From assembly GCF_002006355.2 (NCBI RefSeq), contig NZ_CP096980.1, forward strand, positions 1,860,001 to 1,924,000: a stretch of DNA of 64,000 nucleotides, given 5' to 3'. The translations under genes were made by a program, and so were the position numbers. This document shows positions 43,038 to 51,958 of the stretch, piece after piece. Below the pieces are notes generated by a model. The model was not told the origin of the DNA and did not search any database. It worked only from the letters and a program-made list of their open reading frames with translations. How positions within the stretch are numbered: position 1 is the stretch's first letter; each line of letters starts with the position of its first letter. The stretch is from Clostridium felsineum DSM 794 (GTDB lineage: Bacteria; Bacillota; Clostridia; Clostridiales; Clostridiaceae).

Positions 43038-45578
43038 GTGGCAGATTGGTATGGGTTAGCAGCTGTGGATGTTGTTAATCTTTTTAGAAGCAATTACACT
43101 AGGGGACTTACTGATGAAGAAGTAATACAAAACAGAAACTTATATGGAAGCAATAAGGTTGTTAGTACAAAAAATAAAAAATTAATCCTAAATATGGTTA
43201 AGGAGATAATTAATCCATGGTTTGTTTTTTTGATTTTTTGTTCAGTTATATTTCTTTATTTAGGAAAATTTAATTACTTTTTTATAACATTGACTCTTAA
43301 TATAATTGCATTAGTAATAAGTATATTACCACATTATAGAAACTATAAAATTATCAAAAATATTGAAAAAATTAATTTGAGTAAAGTAAATGTACTTAGA
43401 TCAGGTAAGCTTATAAACATTAACTCTGAAGACTTAGTTGTTGGAGATATAGTGATATTTTCCAAGGGGAGCACAATTCCAGGAGATATAAGAATAATAG
43501 AGTGCAGTGATTTAAAGGTAAATGAAGTTAGTGTAACAGGTGATGAAAGTATAATTGAAAAGTTCTCTTCTAAAATATACACAGAGGTTCTAGAAATGTC
43601 AGAAATGGGAAACATGCTTTTTAAATCATCAATTGTACAATCAGGAGAAGGTCAAGGTATAGTAGTTGCTGTTGGTGATAGAACTGAATTTGGAAAAATA
43701 ATGACATCAACATTGAACTATGATAAGAATAGAAACTTTTTAATAAATAAAGTTAAGAGTGGGATGAATTACATATCTATTTTTTCGTTTGTTATATGGG
43801 TAATACTTATGTTTTTTATGAATTCTAATGGGAAAACTTTAAATGAATCCTTATATAAAACATCATTTTTGCTCTTTTCAGGTGCACCTATAAATATATT
43901 AATTTTACTGTATTCTATTTTTAGGGTTATAAAGACGTATTTTAAATCGAAACATATTGAGCTTAAATTTTTATCTATAATTGAAAATTTATCTAGAGTT
44001 AATGTTATTGTAACAGATAAGGAAGAAGCTTTAACTAAAAGTAAAATGTTTGTAAGAAAGTTCTATGATAATGAAGCCATAATAAATTTTGATTCTAAAT
44101 TTATTATAAATGCTAATATAAAAAGAATACTTGAAATAGGCTTTTTATGTAATGATTGTACATCTAATAAGAATTTGAATAAAACTTTAAATGCAGCAGA
44201 AAAAGCAATAGTAGAGTTTGTTGAAACAGGTGATGTAGATTTAGAAATAGCCAAAAGAGTTTTTGAAATACCGTATAATGGAAACAAGAGAATTAAAACC
44301 ACGATAAATAAGATGAAAAAAAGATATAGAGCAAATGTAAAGGGTTCTGTTGATGTTATACTTAAAAACTGTACCCATTATATGGTAGATGGAGTTGAAA
44401 GAGAACTTACAAAAGAGGCGATTAATAATATAAAGATGGCTGACATGAAAATGAGTAATGAATGCCTTTATGTAATGGCATTTGCTTATAGAAATTTTAC
44501 ATATAGGCCTAGTGATGACGAAAATATAGAAAGTAATCTAGTATTTGTTGGACTTATAGGATTTGAAAGTATTCTTAAAGAGAATACCCTAAAGGCAGTT
44601 GAAAAATGCTATGTAAATTCCATAAGACCAGTTGTTTTTACGGAAGATGGAAAGTTAGGGGCTATAGCTAGTGGAAAAAGGATGAACATTGTTAGGGATT
44701 CGAGTGAAGTCTTATCAGGAGTAGAAATGGATAATATTTCTACTGAGGAGATAATAAATAATGTCGAAAAGGTTAAAGTATATTCTAGGGCTTCAGAAGA
44801 AAATAAGAGAAGTGTTATAAAAAATTTAAAAGATTTAGGCTATAATGTTTTAAACTCGGGGTCAAAATTAACAGAATTACCTGCTTTAAATGAAGGGGAT
44901 TTATTTATATCTTATGGCGAGAATTCTAATAAAATAGTAAAAAAATTAAGTGATATAGATTTTGAAAAGAATGATATGGGAATAATTACAAATATGATTA
45001 TAAACAGTAGGAAGTTAATTATATCTCTTAAAAATTTAGTTAACTATATTTTTATTTGGAATTTTAATTTTATAGTATTATTGTTGCTATTTTATATTAA
45101 TGATTTAGACTTGAAATTTAATATTAGTGAAATATTGTGGGTACTATTTTTTAACGTTATAATTAATGGAATTGCAATTTTTTTAAACTACAAAAAAGTT
45201 ATAACACAGTATGATTTTAATTTGGAGGAAGAGGTATGGGATATAAGCCTGTTTTCGGTAGCTATTAATGGAGTTATTCCTGCGGTTATAATTTTGGCAA
45301 GTAGTGCTTTTAGTAGTATTAATATTCATGTTTTTGTATTTTGGGCCATTATATTTGAACAGATAATATATGGGCTGTTTGATAAATTTGAGAAAAATAT
45401 AAGCTTTTTTATTTTAATATTTTTAAATTTAGTTTTTCAGTTAGTTATAGCTTTAAGTAATTTAGGAACTTATATGTTTGGGATTGATAAATTAAGCATG
45501 TATGATATGAGAATTATTGGAATAGTTGTGGTAGTACAAGCAGCTGTTATATTCATGAAAAAAATATTTACAGAATAA
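43038..45578 (+). CDS. Degenerate P-type ATPase-like membrane protein
   Basis: An 846-residue protein with the topology and domain order of P2 cation ATPases: N-terminal cation-ATPase segment, actuator domain (VTGDES near residue 170), P/N domains, KGSVDVIL (KGA-like) and about ten membrane helices. The catalytic signatures are altered: DKTGTLT is DKEEALT (Asp about 327), the PEGL motif of helix M4 is GAPINIL, TGD is TED and TGDGVNDAPAL is a NSGSKLTELPAL-like stretch. It therefore probably cannot pump ions. GTG 43038 follows GAGGTGATA. Placement between comEA and comEC suggests, but does not prove, a link to that cluster. Confidence 0.85.
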   Translation: MADWYGLAAVDVVNLFRSNYTRGLTDEEVIQNRNLYGSNKVVSTKNKKLILNMVKEIINPWFVFLIFCSVIFLYLGKFNYFFITLTLNIIALVISILPHYRNYKIIKNIEKINLSKVNVLRSGKLININSEDLVVGDIVIFSKGSTIPGDIRIIECSDLKVNEVSVTGDESIIEKFSSKIYTEVLEMSEMGNMLFKSSIVQSGEGQGIVVAVGDRTEFGKIMTSTLNYDKNRNFLINKVKSGMNYISIFSFVIWVILMFFMNSNGKTLNESLYKTSFLLFSGAPINILILLYSIFRVIKTYFKSKHIELKFLSIIENLSRVNVIVTDKEEALTKSKMFVRKFYDNEAIINFDSKFIINANIKRILEIGFLCNDCTSNKNLNKTLNAAEKAIVEFVETGDVDLEIAKRVFEIPYNGNKRIKTTINKMKKRYRANVKGSVDVILKNCTHYMVDGVERELTKEAINNIKMADMKMSNECLYVMAFAYRNFTYRPSDDENIESNLVFVGLIGFESILKENTLKAVEKCYVNSIRPVVFTEDGKLGAIASGKRMNIVRDSSEVLSGVEMDNISTEEIINNVEKVKVYSRASEENKRSVIKNLKDLGYNVLNSGSKLTELPALNEGDLFISYGENSNKIVKKLSDIDFEKNDMGIITNMIINSRKLIISLKNLVNYIFIWNFNFIVLLLLFYINDLDLKFNISEILWVLFFNVIINGIAIFLNYKKVITQYDFNLEEEVWDISLFSVAINGVIPAVIILASSAFSSINIHVFVFWAIIFEQIIYGLFDKFEKNISFFILIFLNLVFQLVIALSNLGTYMFGIDKLSMYDMRIIGIVVVVQAAVIFMKKIFTE

Positions 45579-45638
45579 AATAGATTATTGATTATTGTTA
45601 TTCGAATTTGGTTAAAATACCAATGGAGGTGCATTGGT

Positions 45639-45938
45639 ATGTTTGATAGTGTATATGAAACTTTTAATTCAGAGAAGGATAATAGTGTTTGTTTAAATAT
45701 TCCTAAAAATGACTTTTTATTTAGTTACGAGAGTGTAAGTAAAAGTACAGCAGCAGATTTTGTAAATAATTATTTCAAAGAAAAGGGAAGGGAAGGCATA
45801 CCTAAGGTTAAGGATGTATCCATTGATAACAATGTAGTACAATTATACGTTGATGTGGATTTAAGTGAAAGTGAAAAGCCTATGAATGTTCCGGATTCAC
45901 TTAATATGCGTGGATATGACCACAATAGAACAAGATGA
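45639..45938 (+). CDS. Small soluble protein of unknown function
   Basis: 99 residues, no signal peptide or membrane segment, from ATG 45639 behind a strong GGAGGTG. Acidic and beta-predicted (VKDVSIDNNVVQLYVDVDLS). Its stop overlaps the comEC start (ATGA), indicating translational coupling. I do not recognise a family. The longer frame from 45588 has no binding site. Confidence 0.7.
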   Translation: MFDSVYETFNSEKDNSVCLNIPKNDFLFSYESVSKSTAADFVNNYFKEKGREGIPKVKDVSIDNNVVQLYVDVDLSESEKPMNVPDSLNMRGYDHNRTR

Positions 45939-47683
45939 AGAAGCCACTTGTTTTTTATTTTGTATCTATTATATTAGGGATTTTAACCGCTGCTCTTCTG
46001 AAAAATAGTATAGTAATAGGTGCAGTTATAGCTGCATCTTTTTTTGGTATTATATTTTTTACTTTGAAAAAAGAATTTGCATTTATTAATTTTTTGTTTT
46101 TTTTAATAGGATTATTTTGTTTTGTATATTATTTTAATGTTAATGTGGACAATAAAAAGGCAATAGATATAAGGATATGTGATAAAAGTGGAATTTACTT
46201 TATAGGGAATTATAAAGGGCGAAAGATAAACATTGAAGGAAAAAATATTAAATTTAAATTTGGAGAAAAAGTTAGATTAAAGGGGGATTATAAAAAAGAT
46301 ATTGATTATGGAAATGGAATCATCGGAATTATAAAGGTAAAGGAAATTGAGAAAAGGAAAAATGACCTTATAACTAATATGTATGATATTAGAGAAAATA
46401 TATATGAGAAATATGCTTCAAAAATTGGTAAAGATAGAGCAGGAATAATTATGTCCCTTTGCTTTGGTGATACGTCCAATCTAAGTCAGAAGGATAAAAA
46501 TGAGCTAAAGAAGCTTGGTATAATTCATGCGGTAAGTGTGTCAGGTATGCACATGGCAGTAATATATGAAATTTTAGAAAAAACTTTTGGATTAGCTTCG
46601 GCAATGGTGGTATCTTTAATATATGTTATTTTTACGGGGTGTCTACCAGCTACAATGAGGGCATTTTTTATGATATTTATTCTAAAGATTTCGATGAAGG
46701 TTTATAAAAATTATGATTCTATGTCTTCCTTAGCACTATCGGGTATATTACTTTTAATTTTTAGTCCGTATTATATTTTTAATATTGGGGCAGTTTTATC
46801 TTATCTTGCAACATTAGGAATAATGCTGTATTATAGAAAAATACTTCGAGTACTATATAGGCTTCCTAAAAAGTTGAATGAAAGTATAAGCTTGACTTTA
46901 AGTGCTCAGATTTTTTCTGTTCCATATGCTGGATTTGTTTTAAAAACCTTTAGTGGAGGATTTATACTGGGAAACTTAGTAATAGTACCAATATATTCTG
47001 TTCTTATAATATTAGGAAACTTGGGTGGAATCTTTTATAAATTAAATGTGGTATTTGAAGTACTATGCTATTTTATAAATATACTTTTAAAAAGCACGGA
47101 TGGACTTACAAGAATGGTCTTAAAAATAACACCACCAATAATATATTTATCAGAAACTCAAAGTATTTGTCTGCTAGGCATATTTTTAAGTTTTATAATG
47201 ATAAAAAAAGGATATAGAAAGTTTATGTATTTACCAATATTATTTGGCGCAGCTATAATATTTAATTCGTACAATACTATTTTTCAGGTAGAATGTGTTA
47301 ATGTAAATAATAAACAAGCATATGTTATTAGATATGAAGGATACAAGGCATTTATTACGAATTACAGAATGAAGAATGACAATCAAAAGGAAAATATGCT
47401 CAGTAGTTTAGGAGTGAATAAGTTAGTTAGTATAAAGAATAAATATACTTTAAATATGAAAAATAATTATACTATTTGTTTTGATAAAGGTGTTCAGATA
47501 TACTATAAAAGAAATAAGATAGTTGATATTAAAAATGATAGTATATATTATAATAAATTTTATTCTAATAGTTATGGTATAATTAAAATGGAAAGTTCTA
47601 ATAAGTATTCCTTTCTTGCTACAAAAGCAAAAGTTGATTTTATAAATGGAAAAGTTTTAGTTTCAAAAGGGTGTGAAAAATGA
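45935..47683 (+). CDS. comEC: ComEC/Rec2-type channel, short form
   Basis: A 582-residue polytopic protein. The N-terminal DUF4131 region (about 1-150) is followed by the Competence domain (about 160-420; GIIHAVSVSGMHMAV, GCLPATMRAFFM). ComEC translocates single-stranded DNA across the membrane. It is about 150-200 residues shorter than typical ComEC: after the last helix (about 440) only a 140-residue tail remains and no metallo-beta-lactamase HxHxDH motif is seen. It overlaps the preceding small gene and holA by 4 bases each. Confidence 0.9.
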   Translation: MKKPLVFYFVSIILGILTAALLKNSIVIGAVIAASFFGIIFFTLKKEFAFINFLFFLIGLFCFVYYFNVNVDNKKAIDIRICDKSGIYFIGNYKGRKINIEGKNIKFKFGEKVRLKGDYKKDIDYGNGIIGIIKVKEIEKRKNDLITNMYDIRENIYEKYASKIGKDRAGIIMSLCFGDTSNLSQKDKNELKKLGIIHAVSVSGMHMAVIYEILEKTFGLASAMVVSLIYVIFTGCLPATMRAFFMIFILKISMKVYKNYDSMSSLALSGILLLIFSPYYIFNIGAVLSYLATLGIMLYYRKILRVLYRLPKKLNESISLTLSAQIFSVPYAGFVLKTFSGGFILGNLVIVPIYSVLIILGNLGGIFYKLNVVFEVLCYFINILLKSTDGLTRMVLKITPPIIYLSETQSICLLGIFLSFIMIKKGYRKFMYLPILFGAAIIFNSYNTIFQVECVNVNNKQAYVIRYEGYKAFITNYRMKNDNQKENMLSSLGVNKLVSIKNKYTLNMKNNYTICFDKGVQIYYKRNKIVDIKNDSIYYNKFYSNSYGIIKMESSNKYSFLATKAKVDFINGKVLVSKGCEK

Positions 47684-48708
47684 TTAACTATACTGAACTT
47701 GAAGAAAATATTGCTAAGAATAATATAAAAAATGTTTACATAATGTGTGGTTTTAATGAAAAACTTATGAAGGAAAGTATAAGTAAAATATTAAAAAAAT
47801 CAGTAAATCAAGACTTTGAAAGCCTTAATTATAGTGTGTTTGACGGAAATGAAGTAGAATTTCAAGATATTTTAAATGCTTGTGAGACTGTTCCATTTAT
47901 GAGTGATAAAAGAATGGTAGTTGTTTATAGAGCAGGCTTTTTAAGTGATAATTCAAATGCCAATAAAAATTCTGATAAGCTAATTAAAGAAATAGATAAA
48001 TATGTAGCAAATATTCCTAAGCATTGTATTTTAATTATGTATTATGTGTTTGATAATGCAAGAGAGAAGCCATCATATAGAATTAGAAAATTTGATAAAA
48101 AAGCATGTGTGGTTGAATTTGCAAAATTAAGAGGAATGCAGTTTCAAAAAAAAGTAAAAGAGGTATTCGTAAGTAAGGGCAAACAAATAGGAAAAACAGA
48201 ACTTAATTATTTTTGTAGTAAGGTAGAGAACAATATGGACATAGTATATAATGAAATTGAAAAATTATGCTGTTACGCTGTTGAAAGAGAGATAACAAAG
48301 GAAGATATAGATAAGCTTCTTCAGCCTAATGAAACAGATGACATTTTTAATTTAGTAGATTATATTTCTAAGTCAAAGCCTGAGATGGCAATAACGGTTT
48401 TAAATGAAATTATGTACAAGGGTATAAAGGCTAATAGTATACTTTATATGATTGAAAGACAGTTTAAGCTTATGTTAAGTATAAAAATAGGAGTTGAAAA
48501 TAGAGAAAGTAAGGAAACCCTTATTAAGGAATTAAAATTAAATCCATATGTGTGTGATAAGATGATAAATGAATGCAAAAAGTTTACCACTAAGAAAATA
48601 CTTAAGTCATTAGAGATATGTCTTAATACAGAAAAGGAACTAAAGAGTGTTTCAGGAGATCCTAAGTTTAAAATGGAAGTACTTATTATAAATTTAGCAA
48701 TAATTTAG
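47680..48708 (+). CDS. holA: DNA polymerase III subunit delta
   Basis: A 342-residue clamp-loader subunit that opens the sliding clamp. The N-terminal segment (IKNVYIMCGFNEKLMKESIS) and the overall three-domain layout fit HolA; the middle has FDGNEVEFQDILNACETVPF. It is coupled to comEC by an ATGA overlap, as in Bacillus where comEC-holA are adjacent. A bidirectional terminator separates it from rpsT. Confidence 0.92.
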   Translation: MINYTELEENIAKNNIKNVYIMCGFNEKLMKESISKILKKSVNQDFESLNYSVFDGNEVEFQDILNACETVPFMSDKRMVVVYRAGFLSDNSNANKNSDKLIKEIDKYVANIPKHCILIMYYVFDNAREKPSYRIRKFDKKACVVEFAKLRGMQFQKKVKEVFVSKGKQIGKTELNYFCSKVENNMDIVYNEIEKLCCYAVEREITKEDIDKLLQPNETDDIFNLVDYISKSKPEMAITVLNEIMYKGIKANSILYMIERQFKLMLSIKIGVENRESKETLIKELKLNPYVCDKMINECKKFTTKKILKSLEICLNTEKELKSVSGDPKFKMEVLIINLAII

Positions 48709-48714
48709 AATATA

Positions 48715-48743
48715 AAAAAAGCCGGTATAACCGGTTTTTTTTA
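48715..48743. terminator. Bidirectional terminator of holA and rpsT
   Basis: AAAAAAGCCGGT, loop TATA, ACCGGTTTTTTT: an A-run before and T-run after a GC-rich stem, serving both convergent genes. Confidence 0.92.
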
Positions 48744-49007
48744 TGCGTTTAAAGAATTTAATCTTAAAGCTAATCTGGATTTTTTTCTAGCAGCTTTGTT
48801 TTTGTGTATTATACCTTTTGAAGCAGCCATATCTAAAGCCTTAGATACAGTAGCAAATGCAGTTTTTGCATCTTCAACATTCTTTGCTTCAAAAGCAGCT
48901 TCAAATTTCTTTATGTAAGTTTTTAAAGCTGATTTAACCATTTTATTTCTAAGAGTTTTAGTTTCGATTACTTTTATTCTCTTTTTCGCTGATTTAATAT
49001 TTGCCAT
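48741..49007 (-). CDS. rpsT: 30S ribosomal protein S20
   Basis: 88 residues, typical S20 (MANIKSAKKRIKVIETKTLR, KGIIHKNKAARKKSRLALRL). It binds 16S rRNA early in 30S assembly. ATG at 49007 (reverse) follows GGTGGTG; the codon at 49019 is rejected because it overlaps the site. Reverse-strand, between holA and gpr, as in Bacillus. Confidence 0.97.
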   Translation of the reverse strand: MANIKSAKKRIKVIETKTLRNKMVKSALKTYIKKFEAAFEAKNVEDAKTAFATVSKALDMAASKGIIHKNKAARKKSRLALRLNSLNA

Positions 49008-49089
49008 TTTTTTCACCACCTTGCAATTTTGTATATGCTAGCAGTTTTGGGAAATCTGCATTAAGCCACACTAAACATTAACAAATGAT

Positions 49090-49118
49090 ATTATAACATT
49101 AAAGTATGTAATCTTCAA
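49090..49118 (-). promoter_or_regulatory. Promoter of rpsT
   Basis: On the reverse strand TTGAAG (49113-49118), 17-bp spacer, TATAAT (49090-49095) with a TGT extended -10. It gives a leader of about 75 bases that may fold and take part in S20 control. Confidence 0.75.
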
Positions 49119-49188
49119 GTAGAATTTACTTTAAAACAGAATAGTTATATATAAATACGGTAAAAATAACGAAAAAGGAGGGTGAAGT

Positions 49189-50172
49189 ATGAAAAATGTT
49201 AGAACGGATCTTGCAGTAGAGGCAAGAGAATTGTATTGTAAAGAAAAGGAAGAAGACAAACATGGAATAAAAGTAAGTACAAAAAAAATAGAAGATATAA
49301 ACATAACCACAGTAGATGTTTTAAATGAAGAAGGAGAGGAAAAAATAAGAAAACCGAAGGGAACATATATTACACTTGATATACCTAAGGTTACCTTATA
49401 TGATTCAGAGGATATTGAAGATATAAGTAAGGTACTTGCGGGAGAGTTAACAGATATAACTAATAAAATAAAACTTAATGAAAGTATGACTGTACTTGTG
49501 GTAGGTCTTGGTAATTGGAATATAACTCCAGATGCTTTAGGACCAAAGGTGGTAGATAAACTTATGGTAACAAGGCACTTGAAAAAATATATACCTGACA
49601 GCATAGATGAAGGAATACGACCAGTATGTGCAGTAGCTCCTGGAGTTCTAGGAATTACAGGTATGGAAACAGGAGAGATAATACGTGGTATAGTGCAAAA
49701 TATTAAACCTGATGTTGTAATATGTGTAGATGCATTAGCAGCAAGAAAAATGGAGAGGGTAAATTCAACTATTCAAATAGGGGATACTGGAATATCACCT
49801 GGATCAGGTGTTGGAAACATGAGAATGGAGATAAGTCAGAAAACACTTGGAGTTCCAGTCATAGCAATAGGTGTTCCTACAGTAGTAGATGCCGCAACCA
49901 TGGCCAATGATACTATAGACATAGTTATTGAAAAAATGGAGAGTGAGGTTGGTAAAAATAGTAAGTTTTATAGTCTTTTAAAGACAATAGATACAGAGGA
50001 AAAAGAGGAACTTATACATGAGGTATTAAATCCATATGTGGGTGATCTTTTAGTTACACCTAAAGAAGTAGATATGATTATGGAAACACTTTCCAAAATT
50101 ATAGCTTCTGGTATAAATATTTCACTTCAACCAGCATTAGAATTGAAGGATATAAATAATTACATTAGTTAA
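49189..50172 (+). CDS. gpr: Germination protease GPR
   Basis: A 327-residue aspartic-type protease that degrades small acid-soluble spore proteins on germination. The N-terminal RTDLAVEARELY is the usual processing region, and GPR family blocks VVGLGNWNITPDALGP, ALAARKMERVNSTIQIGDTG and SPGSGVGN are present. ATG follows AAGGAGGGTGA. It is directly followed by spoIIP, as in Bacillus. Confidence 0.96.
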   Translation: MKNVRTDLAVEARELYCKEKEEDKHGIKVSTKKIEDINITTVDVLNEEGEEKIRKPKGTYITLDIPKVTLYDSEDIEDISKVLAGELTDITNKIKLNESMTVLVVGLGNWNITPDALGPKVVDKLMVTRHLKKYIPDSIDEGIRPVCAVAPGVLGITGMETGEIIRGIVQNIKPDVVICVDALAARKMERVNSTIQIGDTGISPGSGVGNMRMEISQKTLGVPVIAIGVPTVVDAATMANDTIDIVIEKMESEVGKNSKFYSLLKTIDTEEKEELIHEVLNPYVGDLLVTPKEVDMIMETLSKIIASGINISLQPALELKDINNYIS

Positions 50173-50228
50173 TTTTAAAGAATAATTCTCCACTTTTTTT
50201 ATATATTTATAATAGTGGAGGGGATATA

Positions 50229-51305
50229 ATGGTTGTTAAAGTGATAAACAAAAATCAGAATAAATTTTATTTTAAGTTAGGGGTATTCATTTTAATATTT
50301 TCAGTTTTATGTGTAAGTTTATTAAATGCTTTAGGAATGAATGTAGATAAAACCTATGAAAAAGGAAATGGTATGTATGCTCATATAGTAGATTATGCTT
50401 TCCCGTGTATTAAAATAGCTAACAGTAAAAAGCAAAATATCAATAAAGATACATATTCCTTGAAAAGTTTTATTTTGTCAGCAGCAGGGCTAGATGTTAA
50501 TAATCCTGAAAATATAATTTCAAAGGAAGTCTCATTTTTAGGTGAAGTACTTCCAAAGTCTATGAAAAGTGAGTGCCCTAATGAGAGTTTTACTTTGGAT
50601 GATAAGGATGTGGTTAAGACCACAAGTGGCAGCGTACAGAATGAACCTTCAAAAAACGTGAATGAAAATGTTTATGACCCTAAACTGAAAAAGACACTTG
50701 ATAAATCAAAACCAGAAATTTTAATATATCATTCACATACAACAGAGGCATACAAACCATATCCAGCGGATTCGTTAAATCCAACTCAAAGTGTATGTGC
50801 AGTAGGAGATGAACTTGTTAAAGAACTTGGAGATAAATATGGTATATATGCAATAAACGATAAAACAGTTCATAATGTAGTTGATTACAATAAAAGTTAC
50901 ACTCGTTCAGGTGAAACTCTTGATAGGTATTTAAAACAATATGGTGATTTTAAAATGATAATAGATATGCATAGGGATTCTGATGTTCCTAAAAGTAAAG
51001 TTACCGCTAGAATAAATGGTGAAGATGTAGCTAAATTTATGTTTGTTATGACAAGAAAAAACCCTCATTTTGATAAAAATATGGCGCTTGTTAATGGTCT
51101 TGTATCTATATGTAATAAGGATTTTCCAGGAATATTTAATGGAATATACTATTACGATTATGGAATAAACTATTATAATCAGCAAAAAAGTAACAATGCA
51201 TTTTTGCTAGAAGTTGGTTCAGATATAAATACAATTGATGAGGCAAAGGGAACTTCTAAGTATTTAGCTAGAATAATTGCAGAATACTTAAATGGAAAAA
51301 AATGA
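50229..51305 (+). CDS. spoIIP: Stage II sporulation protein P
   Basis: A 358-residue membrane-anchored peptidoglycan amidase/endopeptidase needed for engulfment. One transmembrane helix (about 14-36) is followed by the SpoIIP domain (about 155-355) with the zinc-site IYHSHTTEAYKP (HSHTTE) and MIIDMHRDS. ATG follows GGAGGGGATATA. The binding site can be masked by a stem CTCCACT/AGTGGAG (50188-50194 with 50214-50220). Confidence 0.94.
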   Translation: MVVKVINKNQNKFYFKLGVFILIFSVLCVSLLNALGMNVDKTYEKGNGMYAHIVDYAFPCIKIANSKKQNINKDTYSLKSFILSAAGLDVNNPENIISKEVSFLGEVLPKSMKSECPNESFTLDDKDVVKTTSGSVQNEPSKNVNENVYDPKLKKTLDKSKPEILIYHSHTTEAYKPYPADSLNPTQSVCAVGDELVKELGDKYGIYAINDKTVHNVVDYNKSYTRSGETLDRYLKQYGDFKMIIDMHRDSDVPKSKVTARINGEDVAKFMFVMTRKNPHFDKNMALVNGLVSICNKDFPGIFNGIYYYDYGINYYNQQKSNNAFLLEVGSDINTIDEAKGTSKYLARIIAEYLNGKK

Positions 51306-51316
51306 ATAAAAAACTG

Positions 51317-51350
51317 TAAAAAGGTACATCCTTAAATAAGGAGGTGCTTT
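51317..51350 (+). terminator. Terminator whose 3' arm holds the next gene's ribosome binding site
   Basis: GGTACATCCTT pairs with AAGGAGGTGC (one mismatch and one G-U), followed by TTTTTT. The 3' arm AAGGAGGTG is also the binding site of the gene starting at 51358. Confidence 0.6.
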
Positions 51351-51357
51351 TTTATAT

Positions 51358-51858
51358 ATGATAAAAAGATATAAAATTACGTTTTGTATAATGGTTTTTT
51401 TATGTGTTATTATATTTGTTATCTTAAATAACATCGAACTTAATAGAAGTATATATTGTAATGATGTTCACATAAAAATAAGTGAAGAAAGGCTAAAAAA
51501 TGCAGCTAATAATTATGATTTAGATGATATGGAGAAGCACTTGGATAATCTCCAAAGTAAAAGTGAAAATAAAAATAAAAATGAGAGCAAGGATAACTTT
51601 GATATGTTGTCTACAGTCTATGTACCTAAATTTAGGATACTTTATAGTGAAAATCCTTTTGATATAAGGTTTGAAACTTTGCATTATAAAATCTATATAA
51701 ATAAAAGTATAGAAGACTATGTTATATATGAAAAAACCATATTATACAAAATTGCAGACGACTATTATAAAGAAATAAATAATTATATAGATTATATTGC
51801 AACAGATGTATGCTTATTTAAAATAAAGGTAATGAATATTTTTGATAGATTTTATTAA
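51358..51858 (+). CDS. Membrane-anchored protein of unknown function
   Basis: 166 residues: one N-terminal transmembrane helix (about 7-25), then a Lys/Asn/Glu-rich extracytoplasmic part. I recognise no domain. In Bacillus the gene yqxA occupies the same place between spoIIP and lepA; this is a positional match only. The start is supported by AAGGAGGTG. Confidence 0.6.
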   Translation: MIKRYKITFCIMVFLCVIIFVILNNIELNRSIYCNDVHIKISEERLKNAANNYDLDDMEKHLDNLQSKSENKNKNESKDNFDMLSTVYVPKFRILYSENPFDIRFETLHYKIYINKSIEDYVIYEKTILYKIADDYYKEINNYIDYIATDVCLFKIKVMNIFDRFY

Positions 51859-51893
51859 TATAATGACCTTAAAATCCTATAAAAGCGTTTTTC

Positions 51894-51924
51894 TTGACAA
51901 AAACCCTTTTATTTATGCTATAAT
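51894..51924 (+). promoter_or_regulatory. Predicted promoter of lepA
   Basis: TTGACA (51894-51899) and TATAAT (51919-51924) with a TGC extended -10; the 19-bp spacer is long but the two hexamers are perfect. Confidence 0.7.
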
Positions 51925-51958
51925 TTAAATTGATTCGTACATTTGGAGGTATAACGAA

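Noticed and set aside
43029..45578. Functional cation-transporting P-type ATPase
   Set aside because: All catalytic signature motifs are changed, so the standard annotation would mislead.
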